Assembly: GCA_026392455.1 (NCBI GenBank)
Contig: JAPLCB010000009.1
Location: 62,001 to 126,000 of the forward strand
Direction of reading: 5' to 3'
DNA from: Propionibacteriales bacterium
Lineage (GTDB): Bacteria; Actinomycetota; Actinomycetes; Propionibacteriales; Nocardioidaceae
Length of the DNA stretch: 64,000 bases
The notes beneath the pieces are model-generated. The model did not search any database and was not told the DNA's origin. It was given only the letters and a program-made list of their open reading frames with translations. Position 1 is the first letter of the stretch. Each line of letters opens with the position of its first letter. This document shows, one piece after another, positions 8,895-17,918 of the stretch. The position numbers and the translations under genes are program-made.

Positions 8895-9832
8895 CAGGTG
8901 CAGTGCGCGGCGATGCTCCGGAGGTGGCGGACGTCGGTTCCGCAGCAACCGCCGAGCACGGTCAGGCCGGGCAGCAGCGAGCGCAGCGCGGCGTACTCGC
9001 GACCCAGCTCCTCCGGATCGCCGTCGTCGAGCTCGACGGCGTCGTCCAGCTCGGCGTGGCTGGCGCGGGACGCGTTCGCCCGGACGCCGCCGAGGCGTTG
9101 GGTCCAGGGCTCGGACGGATCGAGCACCGAGGCGAAGTGGGTCGGGTGCGCGCAGTTGATCGAGTAGTACGCCGGGTAGCCGTCGGTGGCGTCGTCGACC
9201 GCAGCCACCGCTGCGGCGAGCGACGTACCGTCCGGCAGCCGGCCGTCGGTCTCGACGGTGAACGAGAGCGCCACCGGCATCCCTGCCTCCCGGGCAGCCT
9301 CCGCGATCCCCTGCGCCTCGCCCACGTGCGTCAACGTCATCGCGTTGACCATGTCCGCCTCGGAGGCCGCGAAGGACTCGACCTGCGGTCGGTGGTACGC
9401 CGCCGCCTGGGCCGGCGTCATCAGCTCCTCCGGCGCGTAGGCGTCACCCCGTGGACCCAGGCACCCGCTGATCGGGAAGCTCGGGCCCAGGTCGTCGAGC
9501 CCGTCGCGCAGGCTCGCCAGCAGCTCGACCGAGGACCTGGTCAGCTCGTCCAGGGCGACAGCGTCGAAGCCCAGCCGGTGACCCCAGTCAGCGCTCGCCC
9601 GCCAGGTCGGCGACTCGAAGACGAACCCGACGTTCTGCTGGACCGCGACCGCGAGGTGCGCCGCGTAGTACTGCTGGAGCAGCGTCCGACCGGCGTCGTC
9701 GGCGAGCAGCGGGAACGCGGCGAACTCGGGCAGGTCGATGCCGTGGTGGAAGACCAGGTCGGTCTCGAGGCCGGAATCGGTGAGGTAGACCTGGGTCCCG
9801 AGCTGTGGCAGTCCTCCGCGGAACGGCGCCAT
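8894..9832 (-). CDS. Homocysteine S-methyltransferase family protein
   Basis: 312 residues. AGGAGG lies six bases upstream of the ATG, one of the best ribosome sites in the window. The fold is the BHMT/MmuM barrel: it begins LTDSGLETDLVFHHG and carries the three zinc cysteines, one in INCAHPTHF near 227 and the pair GGCCG at 296-297. It would move a methyl group from S-methylmethionine or another sulfonium/betaine donor to homocysteine. The donor is not identifiable from sequence. Downstream tetR may control it. Confidence 0.88.
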   Translation of the reverse strand: MAPFRGGLPQLGTQVYLTDSGLETDLVFHHGIDLPEFAAFPLLADDAGRTLLQQYYAAHLAVAVQQNVGFVFESPTWRASADWGHRLGFDAVALDELTRSSVELLASLRDGLDDLGPSFPISGCLGPRGDAYAPEELMTPAQAAAYHRPQVESFAASEADMVNAMTLTHVGEAQGIAEAAREAGMPVALSFTVETDGRLPDGTSLAAAVAAVDDATDGYPAYYSINCAHPTHFASVLDPSEPWTQRLGGVRANASRASHAELDDAVELDDGDPEELGREYAALRSLLPGLTVLGGCCGTDVRHLRSIAAHCT

Positions 9833-9924
9833 CGCGTGCCTCCTGATCGGTCGCTCCAGGATGGCCCTCGCCCGAGCAGGTGGTCAAGGACCCGACAGCC
9901 CGCAGGGACGGTCCTCGCCGTTAC

Positions 9925-9960
9925 CGAAACGTTTCGTGGCTCAGGTCACACGTGTTAGAT
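9925..9960. promoter_or_regulatory. Palindromes and -10 upstream of P450
   Basis: CGAAACGTTTCG (9925-9936) and ACACGTGT (9948-9955) are perfect palindromes, followed by TTAGAT (9955-9960), a possible -10. The gene start is 84 bases further, so the transcript would have a leader. The regulator is unknown; neither site is a clear KstR box. Confidence 0.5.
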
Positions 9961-10043
9961 TTTCCAACGGCTATTTGTCCGCTTGCGCAAATGCCCGTCC
10001 CCCGACTTCGACCGCCTCAGTGCCGAGACAAGGAACCTGCGAC

Positions 10044-11276
10044 ATGACCGCGACCCAATTGCCCGAGGGCTTCGACTTCACCGACCCCGACGTCCTGCTC
10101 GCCGGGGTTCCCCTCAGCGAGCACGCGATCGCGCGTCAGACCTCGCCGGTGCACTGGGTCGAGCAGCCGCAGAACGCCCGGGACGGGATGGAGGGCGGCA
10201 CCGGCTACTGGGCCATCTCCCGACACGAGGACATCCTCGCGGTCTCGAAGAACAGCAAGAACTTCTCCAGCGCCGAGAACTCCGCGATCATCCGGTTCCC
10301 CGAGGGGATGCTGCGCGAGATGATCGAGTTCCAGCGGGTGATGCTGCTCAACCAGGACCCGCCGGAGCACTCCTCGACGCGCCAGATCATCTCCCGCGGC
10401 TTCACGCCGCGGTCGATCGCGGCCCTCGACGACATCATGACCGAGCGCGCGCACAACATCGTCGCCGAGGCGCTCGCCAAGGGGGACGTGGACTTCGTCA
10501 CCGAGGTCGCCGCCGAGCTGCCGCTGCAGGCGATCGCCGACCTGCTCGGCGTCCCGCAGGAGGACCGCAAGAAGCTCTTCGACTGGTCGAACATGATGCT
10601 CGCCGGCGAGGACCCGGAGTTCGAGGGCCAGTCCGACGTGGCCGCCGCCGAGATCCTGGCGTACTCGATGATGATGGCCGCGGACCGCAAGGAGAACCCG
10701 CGCGACGACATCGTCACCAAGCTGCTGGCCGCCGACAAGGACGGTCGCGGGCTGACCGACGACGAGTTCGGCTACTTCGTGATCATCCTGACCGTGGCCG
10801 GCAACGAGACCACCCGGAACGCCATCTCGCACGGCATGAACGCGTTCCTGGACAACCCCGACCAGTGGGACCTGTGGGTCAAGGAGCGTCCGGCCGGCAT
10901 GGTGGACGAAGTCATCCGCTGGGCCACCCCGGTGAACGTCTTCCAGCGCACCGCGATCAACGACATCGAGATCGGCGGGCAGCAGATCCTGGCGGGCCAG
11001 CGGGTCGGCATGTTCTACGCGAGCGGCAACCACGACGAAGAGGTCTTCACCGACCCGTACACCTTCGACATCACCCGCGCGCACAACCCGCACCTGGCCT
11101 TCGGCGGCCACGGTGCGCACTACTGCATCGGGGCCAACCTGGCCCGCCAGGAAGTCAAGATCATGTTCGACGCCCTGGCCGACCAGTGCCAGAAGATCGA
11201 GCGCCGGGGTCCGGCCGTCCGCCTGCGGCACAGCTGGATCAATGGCATCAAGGAGATGCAGGTCAAGCTCAGCTGA
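10044..11276 (+). CDS. Cytochrome P450, CYP125-like
   Basis: 410 residues; ATG 10044 with AAGGA nine bases upstream, not the longer frame from 9861. Visible landmarks: I-helix AGNETTRN, ExxR in DEVIRW, and heme loop FGGHGAHYCIGANLAR with the thiolate cysteine at 361. The heme loop and the tail RHSWINGIKEMQVKL strongly resemble CYP125/CYP124/CYP142, which hydroxylate the terminal carbon of sterol or isoprenoid side chains. Ferredoxin and reductase partners are not in the window. Converges with a TetR gene. Confidence 0.9.
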   Translation: MTATQLPEGFDFTDPDVLLAGVPLSEHAIARQTSPVHWVEQPQNARDGMEGGTGYWAISRHEDILAVSKNSKNFSSAENSAIIRFPEGMLREMIEFQRVMLLNQDPPEHSSTRQIISRGFTPRSIAALDDIMTERAHNIVAEALAKGDVDFVTEVAAELPLQAIADLLGVPQEDRKKLFDWSNMMLAGEDPEFEGQSDVAAAEILAYSMMMAADRKENPRDDIVTKLLAADKDGRGLTDDEFGYFVIILTVAGNETTRNAISHGMNAFLDNPDQWDLWVKERPAGMVDEVIRWATPVNVFQRTAINDIEIGGQQILAGQRVGMFYASGNHDEEVFTDPYTFDITRAHNPHLAFGGHGAHYCIGANLARQEVKIMFDALADQCQKIERRGPAVRLRHSWINGIKEMQVKLS

Positions 11277-11282
11277 TCGGCG

Positions 11283-11945
11283 TCAGCCGGCGCGCAGGCC
11301 GCTGCTGGTGAACAGCGCGAGCTGGGCGACGTACTCGGGGTCGAGGCCCTTGGGCCCGACCGGTCGGCCGTAGCCACCGAGGTCGGCCGCGGCCAGCGCG
11401 GTCAGCATCGAGAACATCGCGATCGGGGCCCGGAGCTCGACCGCGGCCTCGTCGAGGTGCGGAACGGCGGACGCCGCGGTCAGGAAGAGGGTCGTGATGT
11501 CCCCGGTCCCGGTGCCCTGGTCCGCGATCGCCATCCCGATCACCTCGTCGCCGTTGAGGGCCAGGGTGATCACCACCTTGAGCCAGCGGACGCCGTTCTC
11601 GGGGTCGGTGTTGATCTCCTCGACGAACGGGATCAGCACCGCGTCGACGAGGTCACGGGTACTGACCTCCTTGCGGGACTGCAGCTCGTGCAACCGCCGC
11701 CGGACCTCGTCGCCCAGCGCGCGCCCGCGACGCATCACCACGGCCTCGACCAGCGCCCGCTTGTTCGGGAAGTGGTGGGTCAGCGCCGCGGGCGCGACCC
11801 CGGCCTCCCGGGCCACCGAACGCATCGAGACGTTGTCGACACCGTCGGTGCCGAAGAGCAGCTCGGCGGTGTCGAGGAGGACGACCGGCACGTCGACATC
11901 GACCCGGGGGCCCCGCCGGCGCTGGCTGTCAACGGAATTGCTCAT
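11283..11945 (-). CDS. TetR family regulator, divergent from GMC oxidase
   Basis: 220 residues. ATG 11945 has TAGTCT six bases upstream, so it is probably leaderless. Helix-turn-helix at about 20-70: SMRSVAREAGVAPAALTHHFPNKRALV; the helical C-terminus resembles the TetR_C set of fatty-acid and hydrocarbon regulators. It is 66 bases from the divergent GMC oxidoreductase start and is the obvious candidate regulator of it. No long palindrome was found between them. Confidence 0.88.
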   Translation of the reverse strand: MSNSVDSQRRRGPRVDVDVPVVLLDTAELLFGTDGVDNVSMRSVAREAGVAPAALTHHFPNKRALVEAVVMRRGRALGDEVRRRLHELQSRKEVSTRDLVDAVLIPFVEEINTDPENGVRWLKVVITLALNGDEVIGMAIADQGTGTGDITTLFLTAASAVPHLDEAAVELRAPIAMFSMLTALAAADLGGYGRPVGPKGLDPEYVAQLALFTSSGLRAG

Positions 11946-11951
11946 CTGGAC

Positions 11952-11957
11952 AGACTA
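11952..11957 (-). promoter_or_regulatory. -10 element of tetR, leaderless
   Basis: TAGTCT on the minus strand, six bases before ATG 11945. Confidence 0.68.
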
Positions 11958-11999
11958 GCGATCCGGGTGGCGTTCCTTCCGCACCACGACCCGGGGCAG

Positions 12000-12005
12000 T
12001 AGCGT
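12000..12005 (+). promoter_or_regulatory. -10 element of GMC oxidase, leaderless
   Basis: TAGCGT, six bases before ATG 12012. Confidence 0.65.
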
Positions 12006-12011
12006 CCGGGC

Positions 12012-13955
12012 ATGACGTTCTCACCGCGGCACCTCGAAGCCCTCCGGCTGATCAGCGACACCTTCGCTCCCGGGGACGGCGGGTCGATCCCGCCGGCCAG
12101 CGCGGTCGGGGCCCCGGAGTTCGCGCTCGAGCTGGCCGGCACCAACCCGCGCAAGGCCGAGCTCGACCAGCTCCGGACCCTGCTGCGGCTGTGGGACACC
12201 CGTTTCCTCGGGTTCCTGCTGACCGGGAGGCCGCGCAAGTTCTCCCGGCTCTCCCAGGCCCAGCGCGAGGCCGTGCTGCTCTCGCTGTCGGACTCCCGGC
12301 TGGCCCCGAAGCGTGCCTTGTTCGCGGCCCTGAAGGGCGCCTGCCTGGCGCCGTACTACATCGTCGGTGGGCCGGTCCTGTGGGACAGCATCGGCTACCC
12401 GGGCCCTCCGGGCGTGCTGCCCGACGCTCCCGACCCGACGCTCAAGCCGGAGCACGTCACCCAGAACGAGACCATCATCTGCGACGTGGTCGTGGTCGGC
12501 TCCGGCGCCGGCGGCGGAACCGCCGCCGCTGTCCTTGCCGCTGCGGGCCTCGACGTCGTGATCCTCGAAGCCGGCGAGTACCACGACGACCGCGACTTCG
12601 ACGGCAGCGAGCGCACCGGCTTCAGCCAGCTCTACGCGGGCTCCCCCGGAGTCACCTCCGAGGGCCAGGTGCAGCTGGTCGCCGGCCGCGGGCTGGGAGG
12701 CGGGACCGTCGTGAACTACACGACCTCCTTCCCGACCCCCGACCATGTGCGTGCCGAGTGGGCCGCCCTGGGCACCCCGCAGTTCCTCACCTCCGAGTAC
12801 GACGACGCGATGGCAGCGGTCAACACCCGGCTCGGCGTGAACAAGGATCACCCGGGAGCAGGCGTCCGGGACCAGGTCCTCGAGCGGGGCGCGCAGGCCC
12901 TGGGCTGGAGCGTCGACGCGATGCCGCGGAACGTGATCGGCTGCGACCAGGGCATCGAGTGCGGTCGCTGCGGGATGGGTTGCCGGATCGGCGCCAAGCA
13001 GTCGGTGACTAAGACCTGGCTGGTCGATGCCACCGACAACGGCGCCCGGATCTATGTCGGCGCTCGGGCCCGCACCGTGACCGTCGAGAACGGCCGCGCC
13101 GTCGGCGTCACCGCGGTCTCCCCGAACGGCGACGTGCTGACCGTGAAGTCACGGGCCGTGGTGGTGGCCGCCGGCGCGATCCAGACCCCGGCCCTGCTCC
13201 AGCGCAGCGGGTTGGAGAACCCGAACATCGGGCGGCACCTGCGGCTGCACCCGGCCACCGGCCTTTTCGGCCTGATGCCCGAGCCGGTCAACCCCTGGGA
13301 AGGCGCGATGCAGGCCCGCTACGTCAACGAGTGGACCGACCTGAACGGCGACGGCTACGGGGTCCTGTTCGAGACCGCCCCGATGACACCTGCCTTCGGG
13401 TCGGGCTTCGTGAACTGGCGCGGCGGCACTGAGCACCTGGCTCGGATGCAGGAGCTCAAGAACATGCTGGTGGTCGCGATCATCGTGCGCGACAAGGGCC
13501 CCGGCGGCACCGTGAAGGTCGGCAAGGACGGCGAGGCGGTGGTGAACTACCGACTGTCCCCCGGTGACACCGAGCTGCTGATGAAGGGCTTCGAGGGCGC
13601 GGCCCGGATCGCCGAGGCCGCCGGCGCGACCAGGATCATCTCTCCGCACCACCGGACGATGGCCTACGAGCCCGGCCGCAACGGCAACCTGGAAACCTTC
13701 ATGACGCAGATCCGGGCCGAGGGTGCGGCGCCCGCCAGGCTCGCCCTGGCCGCTCTGCACATCATGGGCAGCGCCCGGATGGGCGGGTCGCCCGACCTCT
13801 CCGCCCTGAACCCGGACGGCGAGACCTGGGAGGTCAAGGACCTCGTGGTCGCAGACGGCTCCTGCTTCCCGACCGCATCCGGGGTGAACCCGATGATCTC
13901 GATCGAGTCGATCGCCTACATGAACGCCAAGCGCTTGGCGGCCAGACTTACGTGA
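12012..13955 (+). CDS. GMC family FAD-dependent alcohol oxidase
   Basis: 647 residues. A roughly 150-residue N-terminal helical extension precedes the FAD-binding VVVGSGAGGGTAAAVL (about 159-175) and ends in the GMC C-domain with HIMGSARMG and DGSCFPTASGVNPMISI. ECGRCGMGCRIGAKQSVTKTWL is characteristic of the long-chain fatty-alcohol oxidase/cholesterol-oxidase-like branch. It would oxidise a hydrophobic alcohol with FAD. No signal peptide or membrane helix is evident. Its proximity to the CYP125-like P450 suggests hydroxylate-then-oxidise chemistry (inference). Confidence 0.88.
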   Translation: MTFSPRHLEALRLISDTFAPGDGGSIPPASAVGAPEFALELAGTNPRKAELDQLRTLLRLWDTRFLGFLLTGRPRKFSRLSQAQREAVLLSLSDSRLAPKRALFAALKGACLAPYYIVGGPVLWDSIGYPGPPGVLPDAPDPTLKPEHVTQNETIICDVVVVGSGAGGGTAAAVLAAAGLDVVILEAGEYHDDRDFDGSERTGFSQLYAGSPGVTSEGQVQLVAGRGLGGGTVVNYTTSFPTPDHVRAEWAALGTPQFLTSEYDDAMAAVNTRLGVNKDHPGAGVRDQVLERGAQALGWSVDAMPRNVIGCDQGIECGRCGMGCRIGAKQSVTKTWLVDATDNGARIYVGARARTVTVENGRAVGVTAVSPNGDVLTVKSRAVVVAAGAIQTPALLQRSGLENPNIGRHLRLHPATGLFGLMPEPVNPWEGAMQARYVNEWTDLNGDGYGVLFETAPMTPAFGSGFVNWRGGTEHLARMQELKNMLVVAIIVRDKGPGGTVKVGKDGEAVVNYRLSPGDTELLMKGFEGAARIAEAAGATRIISPHHRTMAYEPGRNGNLETFMTQIRAEGAAPARLALAALHIMGSARMGGSPDLSALNPDGETWEVKDLVVADGSCFPTASGVNPMISIESIAYMNAKRLAARLT

Positions 13956-15483
13956 GCGCCGAGGCGCGGTCCTGACCTGCCGAGCCGCGCCCTCGCGGAC
14001 CCCACGCAGCCACGGCGACCGCCCCGAGCAGCAGGATCGCAGCGGCGACGACCAAGGCCGCGGAGAAGCCGTTCATGAAGGCGTCGACAGCGGCGGAGGA
14101 GGTGGTCGCGTCCCCGAGGGCGAGCGCACTGGCCAGTGAGTCGCGCGCAGGTTCGGCGATCCCGAACGGCAGCGTGGAGAGGTACCGGTCGTTGAGGATC
14201 GACCCGAGCACGGCGATCCCGAGCGCTCCGCCGACCTCACGGGTCGAGTCGTTCACCGCGCTGGCCATGCCCTGGCCGTTCGGCGGCGCGTCGTCCATGA
14301 TCATGGCGGTCGCCGGAACGCTGGTGATCCCGATGCCAGCACCGAACGGGACCAGGGCCAATGCCACGATCCAGAACGACGTGTCCGCGTCCGTGACTGC
14401 GACGGCCACCAGCCCGGCGGCACACACGACCATGCCGACGGCGGCGACCGGCGCCGGGCCGATCACCCGGGTCACCCGCTCGGCGACCGGGGAGAAGGCG
14501 CCGATCGCGAGGGCCGGCGCCAGCATCGTCGTACCGGCCTCGAGCGGGCTCAGCCCCCGGACCAGCTGGAGGAACTGCAACAGCAGGAAGAACGCGCCGA
14601 AGGCCACCAACCACTGCAGCAACACCGCGAGCGAGCCGGAACCGTACTCGCGCCGTCGGAACAGAGCCACGTCGAGCATCGGGCGGTCGCGGCGCGATTC
14701 CCAGACCACGAATGCGACCAGCAGCACGATGCCGCTGCCGACCGCGAGCAGCACCCGGGGATCGGTCCACCCCCACTCGGGAGCCTCGATCACGCCCAGC
14801 ACGACCCCGGCCAGGCCGAAGCCGCTCAGCAGCGCACCGACGGGGTCGGCCCGCGGATCGTCGTCGGTCTGCTCCCGCGGGGTGACCACGACGCAGACGA
14901 CCAGGATCACCAGAGCCGCGATCGCGTTGAACGCGAGCACCGACTCCCACGACCACGGCTCGAGGAGCGCACCGGAGACGACGAGCCCGACGATGCTGCC
15001 GACCCCGACCACGCTGGACCAGATCACGTAGACCTTGGCGCGCTCGGCGGGCGCGTGCACGTCGACCAGGACCGACAACGTCGTCGGCATGATCGCCGCC
15101 GCCCCCGCGCCGGCGAGCGCCCGGAACGCGATCAGGACCGAGGGGGTGTCGGTGAAGCAGGACGCCGCGTTGGCCAGGCCGAAGACAGCCAGCCCACCGA
15201 TCAGGAGCCTGCGGCGACCGAACAGGTCGCCCACCGCTCCGGCCGGGAGGAGCAGGGCGGCGTAGACCAGCCCGTAGCTGTTGACGATCCACAGCAGCTC
15301 GGTGGTGTCCGCCCCGGTCCCGCGCGCGAGGTCGGGCAGCGCGATGTTGAGCATCGATACGCTGGCGACGATCAGTCCGAGGGCGGAGCAGAGCGCCACC
15401 GTGACGGCACGCCGCCGACCGAGGGGGAGCGGGACGGGTGCAGCAAGGGCTGCAGAAAGGAGGGGCTCAGGCAGACGGGTCAC
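13948..15483 (-). CDS. MFS exporter, DHA2/EmrB-QacA type
   Basis: 511 residues from GTG 15483, chosen because GAGGA lies ten bases upstream; GTG 15528 would add 15 residues without a ribosome site. About 14 hydrophobic helices. The first includes SVSMLNIALPDLARGTG and helix 3-4 GDLFGRRRLLIGG, the conserved MFS loop A motif. Proton-driven export of hydrophobic drugs or metabolites is expected. The stop overlaps the GMC gene end by eight bases. It is divergent from the sulfotransferase operon, and one intergenic region with repeats serves both. Confidence 0.87.
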   Translation of the reverse strand: MTRLPEPLLSAALAAPVPLPLGRRRAVTVALCSALGLIVASVSMLNIALPDLARGTGADTTELLWIVNSYGLVYAALLLPAGAVGDLFGRRRLLIGGLAVFGLANAASCFTDTPSVLIAFRALAGAGAAAIMPTTLSVLVDVHAPAERAKVYVIWSSVVGVGSIVGLVVSGALLEPWSWESVLAFNAIAALVILVVCVVVTPREQTDDDPRADPVGALLSGFGLAGVVLGVIEAPEWGWTDPRVLLAVGSGIVLLVAFVVWESRRDRPMLDVALFRRREYGSGSLAVLLQWLVAFGAFFLLLQFLQLVRGLSPLEAGTTMLAPALAIGAFSPVAERVTRVIGPAPVAAVGMVVCAAGLVAVAVTDADTSFWIVALALVPFGAGIGITSVPATAMIMDDAPPNGQGMASAVNDSTREVGGALGIAVLGSILNDRYLSTLPFGIAEPARDSLASALALGDATTSSAAVDAFMNGFSAALVVAAAILLLGAVAVAAWGPRGRGSAGQDRASALT

Positions 15484-15545
15484 GGCTGGTAGGTCCTCGC
15501 TAGCGGCCCGAGCCAGGTGGAATGGCACTCCCAGGCCGCGGCGTC

Positions 15546-15578
15546 AGCACGTGAGAGGTACGGAACTTAGCACGTACC
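15546..15578. promoter_or_regulatory. Operator-like repeats between MFS and sulfotransferase operon
   Basis: AGCACGT occurs twice in direct orientation (15546-15552, 15569-15575), and GGTACG/CGTACC form an inverted repeat (15557-15562, 15573-15578). This is suitable as a shared regulator site for the divergent exporter and operon; no local regulator is encoded. Confidence 0.45.
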
Positions 15579-15627
15579 CAGAGGGCTCACACCAAACCCT
15601 GTCGAAACCCGGGCGCATCCTGCAAGG

Positions 15628-16905
15628 ATGCCCAGCGTGCCCGAGCCGATCCGTATCGACGACCTCGCGTCGCCGATCCTCACCGAAGCGCAGCGCAACG
15701 TCCTGGCGTACACCGACTCCCTCGACCTCGACCTGAGTATCGACGCCCTGCACCAGAGCGCCACCGCCCTCGCCGGGAGCAGCGACTTCGGCGACCCCGC
15801 CTACCGGGTCCGGGTCGCGCAGTACCTGCAGGCCGTGGAGGACGACGCCGGACTGAGCAGCCTGGGTCGGTTGGTGCAGAAGAACCGGGTGTCACGGTTG
15901 CTGGCCAACCGGGCTCTGCTGAACGAGCTGCTCCGGGTGCACCCCGAGATCCACGCCATCCAGATCACCGCACCCCTGATCGTGGTCGGGCTCCCCCGGT
16001 CCGGCACCACCCACCTGGTCAACCTGATCGCCGCGGACTCCCGGCGCCGGGCCCTGCCGTACTGGGAGAGCCAGGAACCGTTCCCGCGGCCCGGCGAGGG
16101 GCCCGGCGTCGACGGGCTCGACCCCCGGTTCGCCCGGATCGCCGCCGAGCACGCCTCGGAGCAGGCGATCGCACCGCTGACCAAGGCGATGCACGACCGG
16201 TTCCCCGCCGCGATCGAGGAGGAGGTCGAGCTGCTCGACCTGGACTTCTCGTCGTACACCCTGGAGTGGCACGCCCGGGTCCCGGGCTGGCGCGACGCCT
16301 ACTACGGCTTCGACCAGGACGCCCACTACGGGTACCTGCTCACCGTCCTGCGGGCGCTCACCTTCCTGCGCGGTCCGCGGCAGTGGGTGCTGAAGTCACC
16401 GCAGCACCTCGAACAGCTCGGACCGCTGATCCGGACCTTCCCCGACGCGACCGTGGCCTTCACCCACCGCGACCCGGTCGCGGTGCTGCAGTCAGCGATC
16501 ACGATGCTGGCCTACGGCGACCGGATCCGTCGGACCAGCGTCGATGCTCCGGGGTTGGCGGCGTACTGGGTGGACCGGATCGAACGGCTGTTGCAGGCCT
16601 GCGTCCGGGACCGCGCGCTGGTCCCGGCCGAGCAGAGCATCGACGTGGTCTTCGCTGACGCATTTAGTGGGCAGAGCATGAAGGACGACCTGGCCGTCGT
16701 CGAGCAGTTCTACGCAGCCGGTGGGGTCGAGCTCACCGGTCGAGCCCGGCGCCAGCTCCAGGGATATCTCGACGCCAACCCGCGCGGCAAGCACGGGCGG
16801 GTCGTCTACGACCTGGCCGGCGACTTCGGCGTCGCCCCGGCAGCGCTGCACGAGCGCTACAGCTTCTACACCGATCGATTCGCCATCCCTCAGGAGACAC
16901 CATGA
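15628..16905 (+). CDS. Sulfotransferase family protein
   Basis: 425 residues from ATG 15628; GTG 15637 is equally likely because AAGGA is correctly spaced only for it. The PAPS 5'-phosphosulfate loop GLPRSGTTHL is near 120 and the 3'-phosphate motif FTHRDPVAVLQS near 278, placing it in the Sulfotransfer_3 group common in mycobacteria and Nocardioides. WVLKSPQHLEQL is another family hallmark. It would transfer sulfate from PAPS to a hydroxyl on a lipid or small molecule. First of four genes joined by start/stop overlaps; the acceptor might be processed by the two dehydrogenases. Confidence 0.87.
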   Translation: MPSVPEPIRIDDLASPILTEAQRNVLAYTDSLDLDLSIDALHQSATALAGSSDFGDPAYRVRVAQYLQAVEDDAGLSSLGRLVQKNRVSRLLANRALLNELLRVHPEIHAIQITAPLIVVGLPRSGTTHLVNLIAADSRRRALPYWESQEPFPRPGEGPGVDGLDPRFARIAAEHASEQAIAPLTKAMHDRFPAAIEEEVELLDLDFSSYTLEWHARVPGWRDAYYGFDQDAHYGYLLTVLRALTFLRGPRQWVLKSPQHLEQLGPLIRTFPDATVAFTHRDPVAVLQSAITMLAYGDRIRRTSVDAPGLAAYWVDRIERLLQACVRDRALVPAEQSIDVVFADAFSGQSMKDDLAVVEQFYAAGGVELTGRARRQLQGYLDANPRGKHGRVVYDLAGDFGVAPAALHERYSFYTDRFAIPQETP

Positions 16906-17918
16906 AGCAGGTCCGGATCCACGGCGTCGGCGACGTCCGGGTCGACGAGGTCGACGAACCCACCGCAGGTCCACGGGACGCCGTCGTGGCGGTGGCTGCC
17001 TGCGGGATCTGCGGCAGCGACCTCACCTTCGCCAAGCTCGGTCCGTTCACGCCGGACGGATCGCCGATGCCGTTGGGCCACGAGCTCTCCGGCACGGTCA
17101 CCGAGGTCGGCAGCGAGGTCACCCGGTACGCCGTCGGTGACCGGGTCGTCGTCGTGCCCGGCAACGACGAGCTCGGCCGGATCGGCTGCGGGACACCCGA
17201 AGGCGGTCTGGCGCCGCTGCTCCTGGTGAAGGAGGCCGACGTACGCCTCTACGCCGTCCCGGACGGGATCGACCTGGCTACTGCCGCCCTGGCCGAGCCG
17301 CTGGCGGTCGGGATGAACGCCGCCGACCAGGCGGACGTCTCCGTGGACGACGCGGTCGCGGTCTTCGGCTGCGGACCGGTCGGCCTCGCCGCCATCGCCA
17401 CCCTCGCCGACCGCGGGGTCACCCGGCTCGTCGCGATCGACCCGTCCGCCAAGCGCCGCGAGCTCGCCCTCGGACTCGGCGCCAGCCAGGCGATCGACCC
17501 GCAGGCCGAGAAGGTCTGGGAGCGGCTCGCCGAGCTGCACGGCAGTGTGCCGACGATGATGGGCCCGACCCCGGGGACCGACGCGTTCATCGAGGCCACC
17601 GCGGTGGGGCCGGTGGTCCAGGAGATCGTGGCCAACGCCAAGCCGAACGCCCGGATCTCCGTGGTGGCCGTGCACAACGAGGACGTGCCGGTCAGCTTCC
17701 TGCTGGTGATGATGAAGCAGCTGACCATCCGCGGCGCGATGGAGTACCCGGCCCGGTTCGAGCTGGCTCTGGAGCTGCTCGCGCGCAAGGACCTGTCGTC
17801 GATGATCACGCACACGTACTCGATCGGGAGCTTCGGTGATGCCCTGGAGATGCTCCAGACCTCCAAGGAGTGCGGCAAGGTGCTGATCACCATGGCGGCG
17901 CACGACGAGGTGGGCTGA
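16902..17918 (+). CDS. Zinc-dependent alcohol dehydrogenase (MDR)
   Basis: 338 residues; ATG overlaps the sulfotransferase stop by four bases, with AGGAGA upstream. Catalytic zinc ligands appear in CGICGSD and GHELSG (the GHE motif), the NAD(P) loop in VFGCGPVGLAAIA. The usual four-cysteine structural zinc loop after GDRV is absent: VVVPGNDELGRIGCGTPEGG holds a single cysteine. It would oxidise a secondary or primary alcohol, or reduce the ketone, within the same pathway as its operon partners. Confidence 0.87.
   Translation: MKQVRIHGVGDVRVDEVDEPTAGPRDAVVAVAACGICGSDLTFAKLGPFTPDGSPMPLGHELSGTVTEVGSEVTRYAVGDRVVVVPGNDELGRIGCGTPEGGLAPLLLVKEADVRLYAVPDGIDLATAALAEPLAVGMNAADQADVSVDDAVAVFGCGPVGLAAIATLADRGVTRLVAIDPSAKRRELALGLGASQAIDPQAEKVWERLAELHGSVPTMMGPTPGTDAFIEATAVGPVVQEIVANAKPNARISVVAVHNEDVPVSFLLVMMKQLTIRGAMEYPARFELALELLARKDLSSMITHTYSIGSFGDALEMLQTSKECGKVLITMAAHDEVG

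Noticed and set aside
9941-9960. KstR operator before the P450
   Set aside because: ACACGTGT plus TTAGAT does not match the known symmetric KstR consensus well enough.
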